Part shown: piece after piece, positions 33,368 to 42,882 of the stretch | How the letters are laid out: the number at the start of each line of letters is the position of its first letter | Numbering within the stretch: position 1 is the first letter of the stretch | NCBI RefSeq assembly: GCF_014595975.1 | Contig: NZ_JABWGQ010000060.1 | Location: forward strand, 1-64,000 | Source: Sphingopyxis sp. LK2115 | GTDB taxonomy: Bacteria > Pseudomonadota > Alphaproteobacteria > Sphingomonadales > Sphingomonadaceae | DNA length: 64,000 nucleotides | Direction of reading: 5' to 3' | Translations under genes and position numbers: made by a program | The notes under the pieces: generated by a model | Database searches by the model: none | What the model was told of the DNA's origin: nothing | What the model saw: only the letters and a program-made list of their open reading frames with translations

Positions 33368-34503
33368 CCGCCGCTCTTATCCTGCGCCGCGTCCTTTGCA
33401 AGGAAGTGCAGGATGGCTTTGGCGCCGCGCGCTGCCGCACCCGTGGGGTCGCCGCCGATCGATTCGGCGAGGCGCGCGCGCTGGGCACCGGCATAGATCG
33501 GATGGCGGCCGGGGGCGGCGTCGAGCGCGGCGGGCAGCTCTGCGAGGTCGTCGAGAACATCGCCAAGCGTCCAGAAGAGATAGTCGGGATCGCCCGCCCA
33601 TTCGACCCGGTGGGCGTTGAGGAAAACGCACGGCCGCGGCGTCGCCAGAAACTCGTACACCTGGCTGCTGACATCGCCGAGATAAAGGTCGGCGCCGCTG
33701 GTATAGCTCATGTCGAACAGGCGTTCGGAGCCGAGGTCGATGTGGATCTTGCCCGGAACGGCAAGCCGCTCGACTTCGCCGCGCTCGGCGACGCTCGCAT
33801 CGGCGAACAGGCGGACGTGCGGCGCGACGACCAGGTTGTAGCGATCCTGCGCCGCGAACCAGTCGATGATCGCGCGCCCGAACCGGTCCCACGACGACAG
33901 GTCGCGCCGGAAATGCGGTGCGTAGAGGATGGTCGGCCGGCCATTTGCGAAGATCGGCCTTCGCGACCTTTGCAGGCGGCGCATCAGGTCGAGCTTTACA
34001 TAGCCGGTCACCGCATAATGGCCGGGGCGGATCGTTCCTGCCTCGATCATCCGCCTCTCGCTCTTTTCGCCCGCGACGAGCGCGAAATCGAAATGGCGAT
34101 CGCGCGCATCGAAGGTGATCGCGCGGTCGCCGGCGCCGTGCGGCGTGAAGATAAGGCGCGTCCGGCGCGGCAGGAAATGGCGGATGGCTGTCGTCGTCCG
34201 TTCGGGAACGACGATCGCATCGAAACGGCGGAGGAAGGAGATCGCGCCCATCAGGGTCGGCAGGCGCGGATTGCGGAACAGGCCGCGCGCGCGAAGCCAG
34301 CGCGCGATGCCCTTTTGGCCAAGCAGCGTGATTTGCGGCGCGAATCCCGGATAGGCGAGCATGACCTGCTGCACGACGGGCAGATGATCTTCGCTCGCCA
34401 CCGCGACCTCGACCGGCTGACCCGTCGCGGCCATTTCGGCGGCAATGGGCAGCGCGTGGAACAGGTGGTGCGGCTCGCCGATGAAGAGGAAGAGGATGCG
34501 CAT
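33364..34503 (-). CDS. CDP-glycerol glycerophosphotransferase-like enzyme
   Basis: Predicted 379-residue GT-B-fold transferase resembling TagB/TagF-type polyol-phosphate polymerases. Features are the N-terminal RILFLFIGEPHH strand-loop, TPHGAGDRAITFD, ILYAPHFRRDLSSW, and ADLYLGDVSSQVYEFLATPR, which corresponds to the family's C-terminal D-x-S-S donor site. Such enzymes add glycerol- or ribitol-phosphate units to a lipid carrier or glycan. In a Gram-negative organism this points to a capsule, lipopolysaccharide decoration or phosphopolyol polymer. The start at 34503 shares one base with the HAD stop (TGATG); the stop overlaps the CDP-alcohol gene start. Confidence 0.8.
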   Translation of the reverse strand: MRILFLFIGEPHHLFHALPIAAEMAATGQPVEVAVASEDHLPVVQQVMLAYPGFAPQITLLGQKGIARWLRARGLFRNPRLPTLMGAISFLRRFDAIVVPERTTTAIRHFLPRRTRLIFTPHGAGDRAITFDARDRHFDFALVAGEKSERRMIEAGTIRPGHYAVTGYVKLDLMRRLQRSRRPIFANGRPTILYAPHFRRDLSSWDRFGRAIIDWFAAQDRYNLVVAPHVRLFADASVAERGEVERLAVPGKIHIDLGSERLFDMSYTSGADLYLGDVSSQVYEFLATPRPCVFLNAHRVEWAGDPDYLFWTLGDVLDDLAELPAALDAAPGRHPIYAGAQRARLAESIGGDPTGAAARGAKAILHFLAKDAAQDKSGG

Positions 34504-35213
34504 CAACGAACCTTTGTTGACGCCGCTGCGGCGGCATCCTCGAAATCGGCGACCCGCCAGCCATGTTTGGCGGCGAGATGGCCGACCTTGTCGCCGCGCC
34601 CGACGAGCCATGCCTCGCGCGCCAGCGCAAAGGTCGGTGCGTCGCTGACATGGTCCGAATAGGCGCGGATATGGGCGCCTTCGCACCCGTTGGCGGCAAG
34701 CCATTCGGCGACGCGCCGCGCCTTTTCGGCGCCATAGCAATTGCGTCCGTCGAGCGCGGGCAACCAGTTTCCGGCGGCGTCACGGCGATGGCGCGACGCA
34801 ACGATGGCATCGAAGCCGAGCGCGTCGGCGATCGCGCGCGCGTAAAACTCGGGCGCCGCGGTCGCCATCAGCAGCCGGAAACCTTCGGCGCGGTCGCGCG
34901 CGATGCAGGCGGCGGCGCCCGGCGGCACGTCGCGCGGCACGCGCCACGCCGCAAACTGCGTCGCGAGCCGCTCGGCGCGTGCCTGCGCGATGGTGCGACC
35001 AATCATCAGGCGGATCGCCGCGGGCTTGAACCGGTCGCGGTTATACAGGCCGAGTGCGTGGCCGATCATCAGCGCCGCGAGCGCGGGGAGCAGCAGCAAC
35101 CGCCACGGTGCGTCGCGCCGCGCCGCCCACAGCAGGAACAGCGTAAAGGTCGGGGTGCGCAGCACGGTGCGGTCGAGGTCATAGACCGCGATGCGGAGCG
35201 GGGTGTCGGTCAT
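34503..35213 (-). CDS. HAD-IB family phosphatase (PgpC/SerB-like)
   Basis: Predicted 236-residue hydrolase. The phosphoaspartyl motif YDLDRTVL (D12, D14) is at the N terminus, the second motif is LLMATAAPE and the metal-binding motif is YSDHVSDAPTF. A hydrophobic stretch, LLLLPALAALMIGHALGL (about residues 37-54), resembles the membrane-associated cap of PgpC-type phosphatidylglycerophosphate phosphatases. In this operon it could dephosphorylate the product of the CDP-alcohol phosphotransferase. Start and stop overlap neighbouring genes. Confidence 0.85.
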   Translation of the reverse strand: MTDTPLRIAVYDLDRTVLRTPTFTLFLLWAARRDAPWRLLLLPALAALMIGHALGLYNRDRFKPAAIRLMIGRTIAQARAERLATQFAAWRVPRDVPPGAAACIARDRAEGFRLLMATAAPEFYARAIADALGFDAIVASRHRRDAAGNWLPALDGRNCYGAEKARRVAEWLAANGCEGAHIRAYSDHVSDAPTFALAREAWLVGRGDKVGHLAAKHGWRVADFEDAAAAASTKVR

Positions 35214-36754
35214 CGGTCGTCGGGTCCGATCAGGCGAAGGCGGCGCGCGGTCTTGCCGAGCGAGGCCCGGTCGGCGAACGGCAGGGCAAAGCGCAGCGCC
35301 AGCCAGATCGCGGCGGCGGCGATGACCAGCAGCAAGGGCAGCGCGACCGCGTCGGGCAGCAGGTCGGCGAGCATCGCGGCAACCCCGGCGACGATCGTGA
35401 TGCCGATCCCGCGTAGCGCCACCGCCGGAAACTGCGCATCGAAGGGATGCAGCCGCTCGACCGCGGCGAGTTGCAGCGTCGGGATCGCGGCCATCACGGC
35501 CAGCCCGATCGCGGTCGCCAGCGTCACGCCGGTCAGCGGGTCGATATGGCCGAACATCAGCCATCCGGCGGCAACGGCGACGGCAACCCCGAGGATGCTG
35601 GCGGTGAGCTGATGGCGAAAGGCGGCCACGACCTGCAGCACCGGCGCCGAGATGCCCAGCACCGCCTCGGCCGCGCGCGCGAAGAGCAGGATGACGAGCG
35701 CCGCCTGCGCCGCCTGCGCCTGGTCGCCGAACAGGCTGAGCAGCGAGGCGCTGCCCGCGGCGAGCACGGCGGCGAGCGGCAGCGCGATCGCCGCGATCAG
35801 CCGCGTCGCATAGGCATAGATGTCGGCGACCTGGCGCCGGTCGCGGCGCTCGGCGCTCGCGGCGAGCGGCGCCATCACATAGGTGAAGGCGATGCGCACC
35901 AGCTGCACGACGCTCGACAGCTTGCGCGCGATGGTGAAGAGGCCCGCCGCCGCCGCGCCCGCCGCGCCGGGGAGCAGCATGTTGAGGATCAGCGCGGGCG
36001 CGTCGCCGAACAGCCGGGTGATGACGTTCGACGGCAGGATCGACAGCCCCGCCCAGAAAGTGTCGCGCGATGTCTGTCCGGCCCATGGACCGCGCCAGAG
36101 ATCGGCAAAGCTATACTGGCTTGCGAGCAGGCGGACCGACAGCGCGGCGGTGATGCCAAGCGAGCAGAGGTGCGCGACGAACAGGCCCTTGAGACCGAGG
36201 CCGCCGGCAAAGAAGAGGCCCGCGAAGGCGAGACGCAGCAATTGTTCCCACACGATACGCAGCCGGATTTCGGCGCCGAACACCATGCGCGCGCGCAACG
36301 CCGACGTCGCAATTTCGACAAAAGCCCAGAGCGGCAGCGCCCAGACGAAAATCCTGATCGCCGGGATGACAAGATCGCGATCCTGTGCCGCGACATTCAG
36401 CAGCGGCCCCAGTTCGGCAGCGAATATCGAAATCAGCGCGGCGACGAGGATGCACGGCCCGACGCCGAAAATCATCGCGGTGCGCAGCGCCGCCGCCGCC
36501 TCGGCGTCGCTTGCCGATTGCGGCACGGTGCGCTGCATCGCGCTGGTCATGCCAAGGTCGAAGATGTTTTCAATAAGGTTCACCGCGGCCCACAGCACGG
36601 CGTAAAGGCCATAGCCCGCAAGGCCGAACATCAGGACATAGAGGGGCTGTGCGATGATTTCGACCACCGCGCCCAACCGCGCGAGCACCGTCGTGCCGAG
36701 TCCGCGCGCGACGCTGCGGCTGGTGACGGCAGGGTGATCGGCAGCTTCGCTCAT
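35210..36754 (-). CDS. Polysaccharide flippase (Wzx/MATE-like)
   Basis: Predicted 514-residue integral membrane protein with about 12-14 hydrophobic helices across its length and the lipopolysaccharide-flippase style N terminus (ARGLGTTVLARLGAVVEIIAQPLYV, then GLAGYGLYAVLWA). It would move a lipid-linked glycan or phosphoglycan to the periplasmic side. It is the first gene of a five-gene minus-strand operon in which all boundaries overlap, so the promoter should lie in 36755-37048. Its presence implies that the operon product is exported. Confidence 0.88.
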   Translation of the reverse strand: MSEAADHPAVTSRSVARGLGTTVLARLGAVVEIIAQPLYVLMFGLAGYGLYAVLWAAVNLIENIFDLGMTSAMQRTVPQSASDAEAAAALRTAMIFGVGPCILVAALISIFAAELGPLLNVAAQDRDLVIPAIRIFVWALPLWAFVEIATSALRARMVFGAEIRLRIVWEQLLRLAFAGLFFAGGLGLKGLFVAHLCSLGITAALSVRLLASQYSFADLWRGPWAGQTSRDTFWAGLSILPSNVITRLFGDAPALILNMLLPGAAGAAAAGLFTIARKLSSVVQLVRIAFTYVMAPLAASAERRDRRQVADIYAYATRLIAAIALPLAAVLAAGSASLLSLFGDQAQAAQAALVILLFARAAEAVLGISAPVLQVVAAFRHQLTASILGVAVAVAAGWLMFGHIDPLTGVTLATAIGLAVMAAIPTLQLAAVERLHPFDAQFPAVALRGIGITIVAGVAAMLADLLPDAVALPLLLVIAAAAIWLALRFALPFADRASLGKTARRLRLIGPDDR

Positions 36755-37048
36755 CCCTGCCGCACCTAGCCTTAGTTGGCGGGTGAATAAAGCGATCTTC
36801 CCTTGCCCTTGATGGGGGCGGCAGCGCGCCCCGGATCAGGTGCCGGGCGCCGCGGAGGGGTGGGGTCTCGGCCCGCCGCGACGGTGCAGGGACCACCATC
36901 ACCGCGATCCGATTTCGCCTGATCGCCTTGCGATAAGGCCGCCTATGCTTCCTCCACAAAAGGGGGAGGGCATTTCGCGTCATCACCCCCTTGTCGGCGC
37001 CGTCAATCGGGTCTAGTCGATCCCGCGACTGCATGATTGGAGCCCGAC
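36755..37048. other. Divergent intergenic region, flippase operon / sdhB
   Basis: No gene is seen in these 294 bases. It must hold promoters for both the flippase operon and sdhB. GC-rich stretches and a short CCTCC/GGAGG inverted repeat near 36950-36970 are present, but I cannot assign a promoter with confidence. The ribosome-binding site for sdhB is TTGGAG at 37037-37042. Confidence 0.5.
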
Positions 37049-37831
37049 ATGGCCGAATTCCGCCTTCCCAAGAACAGCCGTCCGCAAAAGGGCGGCAAGG
37101 TCCACACGGCCGAAGGCGCCGCCAACGTCAAAAGATTCAAAGTCTATCGCTATGACCCCGACAAGGGGCAGAACCCGCATTTCGATACGTTCGAGATCGA
37201 CACCGACAAATGCGGCCCGATGGTGCTCGACGCGCTCATCAAGATGAAGAGCGAGCAGGATGCGACGCTGACGTTCCGCCGCTCGTGCCGCGAGGGCATT
37301 TGCGGCAGCTGTTCGATGAACATGAACGGCAAGAACGGCCTCGCCTGCACCACCGCGATCGACGATCTGAAGGGCGACATCACAATCACCCCGCTGCCGT
37401 CGATGGACGTCATCAAGGATCTGGTTCCCGACTTCACCCATTTCTATGCGCAATATGCTTCGATCGAACCCTGGCTGAAGACCAAGACGACGACGCCGAG
37501 CGGCAAGGAGCGGCTGCAATCGCCCGCCGATCGCGAAAAGCTCGACGGGCTGTACGAGTGCATCCTGTGCGCCTGCTGCTCGACGAGTTGCCCCAGCTAT
37601 TGGTGGAACAGCGACAAGTTCCTTGGCCCCGCGATCCTGCTCCAGGCCTATCGCTGGCTCGCCGACAGCCGCGACGAGATGACCGGCGAGCGGCTTGACG
37701 AGCTGGAAGATCCCTTCCGCCTCTATCGCTGTCACACGATCATGAACTGCGCCAACGCCTGCCCCAAGGGGTTGAGCCCCGCGCGCGCGATCGCCGAGAT
37801 CAAGAAGCTCGAGGCCGAGCGGCAGCTTTGA
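37049..37831 (+). CDS. sdhB: Succinate dehydrogenase iron-sulfur subunit
   Basis: Predicted 260-residue subunit passing electrons from succinate oxidation to quinone in complex II. The three cluster motifs are intact: [12 protein letters not shown] for [2Fe-2S], [16 protein letters not shown] for [4Fe-4S] and [15 protein letters not shown] for [3Fe-4S]. The start at 37049 follows GGAG with good spacing; a TTG at 37037 is in frame but unlikely. The gene stands alone: sdhC, sdhD and sdhA are not in this window, so the complex is encoded at two or more loci or the operon was broken here. A thioesterase gene follows 52 bp on. Confidence 0.97.
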   Translation: MAEFRLPKNSRPQKGGKVHTAEGAANVKRFKVYRYDPDKGQNPHFDTFEIDTDKCGPMVLDALIKMKSEQDATLTFRRSCREGICGSCSMNMNGKNGLACTTAIDDLKGDITITPLPSMDVIKDLVPDFTHFYAQYASIEPWLKTKTTTPSGKERLQSPADREKLDGLYECILCACCSTSCPSYWWNSDKFLGPAILLQAYRWLADSRDEMTGERLDELEDPFRLYRCHTIMNCANACPKGLSPARAIAEIKKLEAERQL

Positions 37832-37859
37832 TGTTGGCGGTTGCCAGCGGTCGGTGCCG

Positions 37860-37882
37860 TTTCGCCTTTGCGAAAGGCGAAA
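37860..37882 (+). promoter_or_regulatory. Hairpin covering the thioesterase ribosome-binding site
   Basis: TTTCGCCTTT (37860-37869) and AAAGGCGAAA (37873-37882) are perfect complements with a 3-nt loop. The downstream arm contains the likely Shine-Dalgarno AAAGGCGA, one base before the GTG start region at 37884. No T-run follows, so translational control is likelier than termination. Confidence 0.55.
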
Positions 37883-37883
37883 T

Positions 37884-38372
37884 GTGAACGACGGCATCGA
37901 GGAACCGAAGCGCCGCGACCATTTCAGCGCCGAGGAACTGGACGGCGGCTGGGTCAGCTGGAATCTGAAAGACCCGACGCGCTTCAACGCCTTTATCGAA
38001 CCGCTGACCGTGCGGGTCGAGGCGCCGACACCCGACGGACGCCCGCGCGCGCGGGTGCGCATGATCCCCGAACGCAAGCACAGCAATCTGGGCGACAATG
38101 TTCATGGCGCGGTGACGCTCGCGCTCGTCGATATCGCGCTGTTCGCGGCTTCGCACCAGTTCGCCTCGCTCAACGCGGGTCATTCGGTGACGCTCGATCT
38201 GTCGACGCAATTCGTTGGTGCGGGGCGCGTCGGCGAAGCTTTGGATGCGGTGGTCGAACTGGTGCGCGAGACGGGGCGGCTGATTTTCCTGCGCGGCCTC
38301 GTCGTGCAGGGCGCGGATGACAGCCATATTGTGCTGAGCTTTGCCGGGACGATCCGCAAGGCCAGCAAATGA
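37884..38372 (+). CDS. Hotdog-fold thioesterase (PaaI-like)
   Basis: Predicted 162-residue cytoplasmic acyl-CoA thioesterase. The hotdog core shows HSNLGDNVHGAVTLALVDIA with the catalytic-type glycine/aspartate region, followed by the SVTLDLSTQFVGAGRVGE strand pair. The GTG at 37884 is preferred because AAAGGCGA precedes it; another in-frame GTG at 37854 would add ten residues encoded by the hairpin itself. Its stop overlaps the zapE start (ATGA). The acyl substrate is unknown. Confidence 0.82.
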   Translation: MNDGIEEPKRRDHFSAEELDGGWVSWNLKDPTRFNAFIEPLTVRVEAPTPDGRPRARVRMIPERKHSNLGDNVHGAVTLALVDIALFAASHQFASLNAGHSVTLDLSTQFVGAGRVGEALDAVVELVRETGRLIFLRGLVVQGADDSHIVLSFAGTIRKASK

Positions 38373-39508
38373 CCACCGTGCTTGCGGCCTATGACGCGCT
38401 CGTCGCGGCGGGCGAGCTTCGCCCCGATCCCGAACAGCGCGCGGCCGCCGCGCGGCTCGATCGCTTGCAGGCGGAGCTGGAGGCGGTGCCCAGGCGCGGC
38501 AGCCTGCTCTGGCGCCTCGCCGGTCGCAAGCCCGAGGCGCTGCGCGGCGTCTATTTGTGGGGCGCGGTCGGGCGCGGCAAATCGATGCTGATGGACCTGT
38601 TCTACGACCAGCTGGCGATCGAACGGAAACGGCGCGTCCATTTCCACGCCTTCATGCTCGACGTCCACGCCCGGATGCGCGAGGTCAGGAAAAGCGAGAG
38701 CGGCGATCCCATCCCGCTCGTCGCCGAGGCGCTGGCGGAGAATGTCCGCTGCCTCGCCTTCGACGAGATGGTGGTGAACAACAGCGCCGACGCGATGATC
38801 CTCTCGCGGCTGTTCACCGCGCTGATCGACCGGGGGGTGACGATGGTGGCGACGTCGAACCGGCCGCCGAAGGATCTCTACAAGGATGGGCTCAACCGCG
38901 AACATTTCCTGCCCTTCATCGCGCTCGTCGAGGATCGGCTCGACGTAATGGGGCTCAACGGCCCGACCGATTATCGGCGCGACCGGCTCGGCGACGGGGC
39001 GCGCTGGTTCGTGCCCGCCGACGATGCGGCCAGCGCGGCGCTGTCGGCGGCCTTTTTCCGCCTCACCGATTATCCGCCCGAAGACCGCGCACACGTTCCT
39101 TCGCTCGACCTTGATGTCGGCGGCGGCCGGACGCTGCATGTGCCGAAGGCGCTGAAGGGTGTTGCGGTCTTTTCGTTCAAGCGCCTGTGCGGCGAGGCGC
39201 GCGGCGCCGCCGATTACCTTGCGGTGGCGCGGCATTTTCACACCGTGATCATCGTCGGCATCCCGCGCATGGGGCCGGAAAATCGCAACGAGGCGGCGCG
39301 CTTCGTGACGGTGATCGACGCGCTCTATGAATATAAGGTCAAGCTGCTGGCCAGCGCGGAGGCGATGCCCGATGCGCTATATGTCGCGGGCGACGGCGCG
39401 TTCGAGTTCGAGCGCACCGCGAGCCGCCTCGCCGAAATGCAGTCCGACGACTATCTTGCGCTAGGCCATGGCGAGCAGGATGCCCCCGGCGATCTTTCCC
39501 CAGCGTGA
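38369..39508 (+). CDS. zapE: ZapE/AFG1-family ATPase
   Basis: Predicted 379-residue AFG1-like P-loop ATPase associated with cell division and inner-membrane protein handling. Walker A GAVGRGKS is at residues 65-72, LCFDE-type Walker B appears as CLAFDEMVV, and the sensor region VATSNRPPKDLYKDGLNRE is diagnostic of the family. In alphaproteobacteria zapE typically precedes mdh, as it does here beyond one inserted minus-strand gene. The start overlaps the thioesterase stop and the 3' end overlaps the convergent deacetylase gene by 48 bp. Confidence 0.94.
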   Translation: MTTVLAAYDALVAAGELRPDPEQRAAAARLDRLQAELEAVPRRGSLLWRLAGRKPEALRGVYLWGAVGRGKSMLMDLFYDQLAIERKRRVHFHAFMLDVHARMREVRKSESGDPIPLVAEALAENVRCLAFDEMVVNNSADAMILSRLFTALIDRGVTMVATSNRPPKDLYKDGLNREHFLPFIALVEDRLDVMGLNGPTDYRRDRLGDGARWFVPADDAASAALSAAFFRLTDYPPEDRAHVPSLDLDVGGGRTLHVPKALKGVAVFSFKRLCGEARGAADYLAVARHFHTVIIVGIPRMGPENRNEAARFVTVIDALYEYKVKLLASAEAMPDALYVAGDGAFEFERTASRLAEMQSDDYLALGHGEQDAPGDLSPA

Positions 39509-40504
39509 CGTGTTGGCGGTGACATAGGCGAGGCTGCGGACATAGCGCACCTCGTGGGCAAGATGGCCCGCCGCCTGCTGGGCGGTGCGGCGCAATGTCC
39601 GCATGGGGCGCGGTTCGGGTGGCCTGATCGATCCCGGCCGCGCGGGCGGCGGGGGCAGGTCGGCGAAACCGCCGCTGGTCACGCGGCCGTCGTCGGCGAC
39701 CGCCTGGCACAGCGCCTCCATCCGCGCGATCGCCAGCCGGTTGGCAACGGCGCGGTCGCGGCTCAACAGCTCGAAACTGTGGCTGAAGGCCGAAAACTGG
39801 ATCGCACCGCTGTCGGCCGCGTGGCCGAGCGCATCGCGCATTTCTTCCTCGGACATGGCGCACAGCTGTGCCGGCCGAAAGCTGTCGGCGCGGTCCATCA
39901 GCCCGCTGACCGGCACTTCGCACACGCCATGGTGCATCCGCATCCCGATATTGCCGCGGTCGAGCGCGATGTCACAGCCATGGCCGACATAGGCGCCGTT
40001 GAAACTGCTGTCATAGGCGAAGCCCAGCGCGGCGAGCGCGCGCAGCGTATCGTCATTGGCGCCGAAATTGCCCGCGCGAAAGGCGACGGGGTCGGGCGCA
40101 CCGGCGCGCACCAGCATGTCCGCCGCCAGCCCGATCAGCTTTTTCTGCGCGGCAAGCGGAAAGTCGCCGATGTTGCGCCCGGTCAGCCGCCCGACCGGAT
40201 TGAAGCGGGCAAAGGCGAGCCATTCGGTGTGGATGTGGAGCTGGACCTCGTGCCCGCGCGCGACGATCGGCGCGACGATGTCGCGGACGATCGACGGCCC
40301 ATAGACGAGCGCAGGCATCGGATCGACGAAAAACACGCCCTTGAGGCCGTATCTGTCGAGCATGTCCATCTGGAAATGGATGCCGAAATCGCCGTCGCGA
40401 CAGCGGCCGAGGATCGAGCTTTCAAAATTGGCGCGCGCGTCATCGCCCCGCTGATACAGGCCTGCCGACAATTCGGTGTCAAAGCTGATGATCGCGCGCG
40501 TCAT
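39461..40504 (-). CDS. Polysaccharide-deacetylase-like protein
   Basis: Predicted 347-residue protein with a NodB-like barrel: the N-terminal strand AIISFDTELSAG provides the metal aspartates, HEVQLHIHTEW the histidine pair and AFRAGNFGANDDTLRALAAL the later NodB motif. No signal peptide is seen, so it may act on a cytoplasmic or lipid-linked sugar. The C-terminal 60 residues are basic and proline-rich. The start at 40504 is the first ATG before the NodB motif; upstream extensions to 40633 look non-coding. It interrupts the usual zapE-mdh neighbourhood. Confidence 0.78.
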   Translation of the reverse strand: MTRAIISFDTELSAGLYQRGDDARANFESSILGRCRDGDFGIHFQMDMLDRYGLKGVFFVDPMPALVYGPSIVRDIVAPIVARGHEVQLHIHTEWLAFARFNPVGRLTGRNIGDFPLAAQKKLIGLAADMLVRAGAPDPVAFRAGNFGANDDTLRALAALGFAYDSSFNGAYVGHGCDIALDRGNIGMRMHHGVCEVPVSGLMDRADSFRPAQLCAMSEEEMRDALGHAADSGAIQFSAFSHSFELLSRDRAVANRLAIARMEALCQAVADDGRVTSGGFADLPPPPARPGSIRPPEPRPMRTLRRTAQQAAGHLAHEVRYVRSLAYVTANTSRWGKIAGGILLAMA

Positions 40505-40561
40505 CGCTCGCGCGTAACAAAGCGGGGATAAGGGAGGGTTAATTCGTCGCTGCGGGATAGG

Positions 40562-40661
40562 TGGGCCACAGTGGCCCATGCGATCGGCAAACCCTTTGGC
40601 GCATTGATAAAAGATATTGCGAACTATTAGCAAAAAAAGGCGGGAAATCGAGCTTTTCCCG
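40562..40661 (+). promoter_or_regulatory. Palindrome and stem-loop in the mdh leader
   Basis: TGGGCCAC-A-GTGGCCCA (40562-40578) is a perfect 17-bp palindrome suited to a dimeric regulator. An AT-rich patch (40600-40640) is the probable promoter. A second perfect stem, CGGGAAA (40641-40647) / TTTCCCG (40655-40661), lies in the likely leader RNA. No gene is seen in 40505-40788, and the TCA-operon promoter should lie here. Confidence 0.45.
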
Positions 40662-40749
40662 GTTGTTTCGTCGGAGGAATCGGCGTAGGGGCGTCGCCAG
40701 TCTTGGGACCGGCAGCGGAGCTTTGGCCCGTGCTCCCGCCGGTCTGTGA

Positions 40750-41751
<1,002 letters not shown>

Positions 41752-41763
41752 GTTGCCGCGCCA

Positions 41764-41856
41764 CCGCGACGGCGGCGGGCCATCACCGGCGCTCAAAAAA
41801 TGGGGTCGCCGGTGGGTCCATATCTGGAGATGGGCCCCCGCCTTCGCGGGGGCGCG
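41764..41856. repeat. Composite REP-like element in the mdh-sucD gap
   Basis: A half element, GCGACGGCGGCGGGCCATCACCGG (first part at 41766-41789), is followed about 45 bp on by GCCCCCGC-CTTC-GCGGGGGC (41834-41853). The same two-part design recurs at 57192-57278 and 61270-61352. Here it sits inside an operon, ending 19 bp before sucD. Confidence 0.65.
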
Positions 41857-41874
41857 AGAAACGGAACGAAACCA

Positions 41875-42765
41875 ATGAGCATCCTGATCGACAAGAATAC
41901 CAAGGTCATCACGCAGGGCATGACCGGCGCCACCGGCACCTTTCACACCGAACAGGCGCTTGCTTACGGCACGCAGATGGTCGGCGGCGTGACGCCCGGC
42001 AAGGGCGGCACGACGCACATCGGCCTGCCGATGTTCAACACCGTCGACGAAGCGAAACATGCGACGGGCGCGACCGCGTCGGTCATCTATGTGCCGCCGC
42101 CGTTCGCCGCCGATTCGATCCTCGAGGCGATCGACGCCGAAATCCCGCTGATCGTCTGCATCACCGAGGGCATCCCGGTGCTCGACATGGTCAAGGTGAA
42201 GCGCGCGCTGTCGGGTTCGAAGTCGCGGCTGATCGGACCGAACTGCCCCGGCGTGCTGACCCCCGACGAATGCAAGATCGGCATCATGCCCGGCAACATC
42301 TTCAAAAAGGGCAGCGTCGGCGTCGTCTCGCGATCGGGCACGCTGACCTATGAAGCGGTGTTCCAGACCTCGAACGTCGGGCTGGGTCAGACGACTGCGG
42401 TCGGCATCGGCGGCGATCCGGTCAACGGCACCAACTTCATCGACGTGCTCGAACTTTTCCTTGCCGATGACGAAACCAAGTCGATCATCATGATCGGCGA
42501 GATCGGCGGCGACGCCGAGGAGCAGGCGGCGCAGTTCCTGATCGACGAAGCCAGGCGCGGGCGCAAGAAGCCGATGGCGGGCTTTATCGCGGGCCGCACG
42601 GCGCCTCCGGGCCGCCGCATGGGCCATGCCGGGGCGATCGTGTCGGGCGGTAAGGGCGACGCCGAAAGCAAGATTGCGGCGATGGAGGCTGCGGGCATCA
42701 AGGTGTCGGCAAGCCCGTCGGAACTCGGCACGACGCTGGCCGAAGTGCTGAAAGAGCGCGTTTGA
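41875..42765 (+). CDS. sucD: Succinyl-CoA synthetase alpha subunit
   Basis: Predicted 296-residue subunit of ADP/GDP-forming succinate-CoA ligase, carrying the phosphohistidine ([10 protein letters not shown]) and the CoA-binding N-terminal domain ([20 protein letters not shown]). Segments [13 protein letters not shown] and [12 protein letters not shown] are typical. The start at 41875 gives the standard N terminus; frames further upstream cross repeat sequence. The beta subunit gene sucC, normally just upstream, is absent here, so the partner must come from another locus. Confidence 0.97.
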   Translation: MSILIDKNTKVITQGMTGATGTFHTEQALAYGTQMVGGVTPGKGGTTHIGLPMFNTVDEAKHATGATASVIYVPPPFAADSILEAIDAEIPLIVCITEGIPVLDMVKVKRALSGSKSRLIGPNCPGVLTPDECKIGIMPGNIFKKGSVGVVSRSGTLTYEAVFQTSNVGLGQTTAVGIGGDPVNGTNFIDVLELFLADDETKSIIMIGEIGGDAEEQAAQFLIDEARRGRKKPMAGFIAGRTAPPGRRMGHAGAIVSGGKGDAESKIAAMEAAGIKVSASPSELGTTLAEVLKERV

Positions 42766-42789
42766 TTATGGAGCGGCCTGCTGATTCAT

Positions 42790-42815
42790 GTGTCCCCGCG
42801 ACGGCGGGGGCACAC
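42790..42815. repeat. REP-like palindrome downstream of sucD
   Basis: GTGTCCCCGC-GAC-GGCGGGGGCACAC forms a stem 25 bp after the sucD stop. It and the copy at 43135-43158 bracket the decayed GIY-YIG gene. Confidence 0.65.
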
Positions 42816-42882
42816 GGAAAGGCAGGGCTGAAGATGGTCCGGCCCGGCGATGTTTAATCATGGCCTGCGGAAAAAGGGGGCC

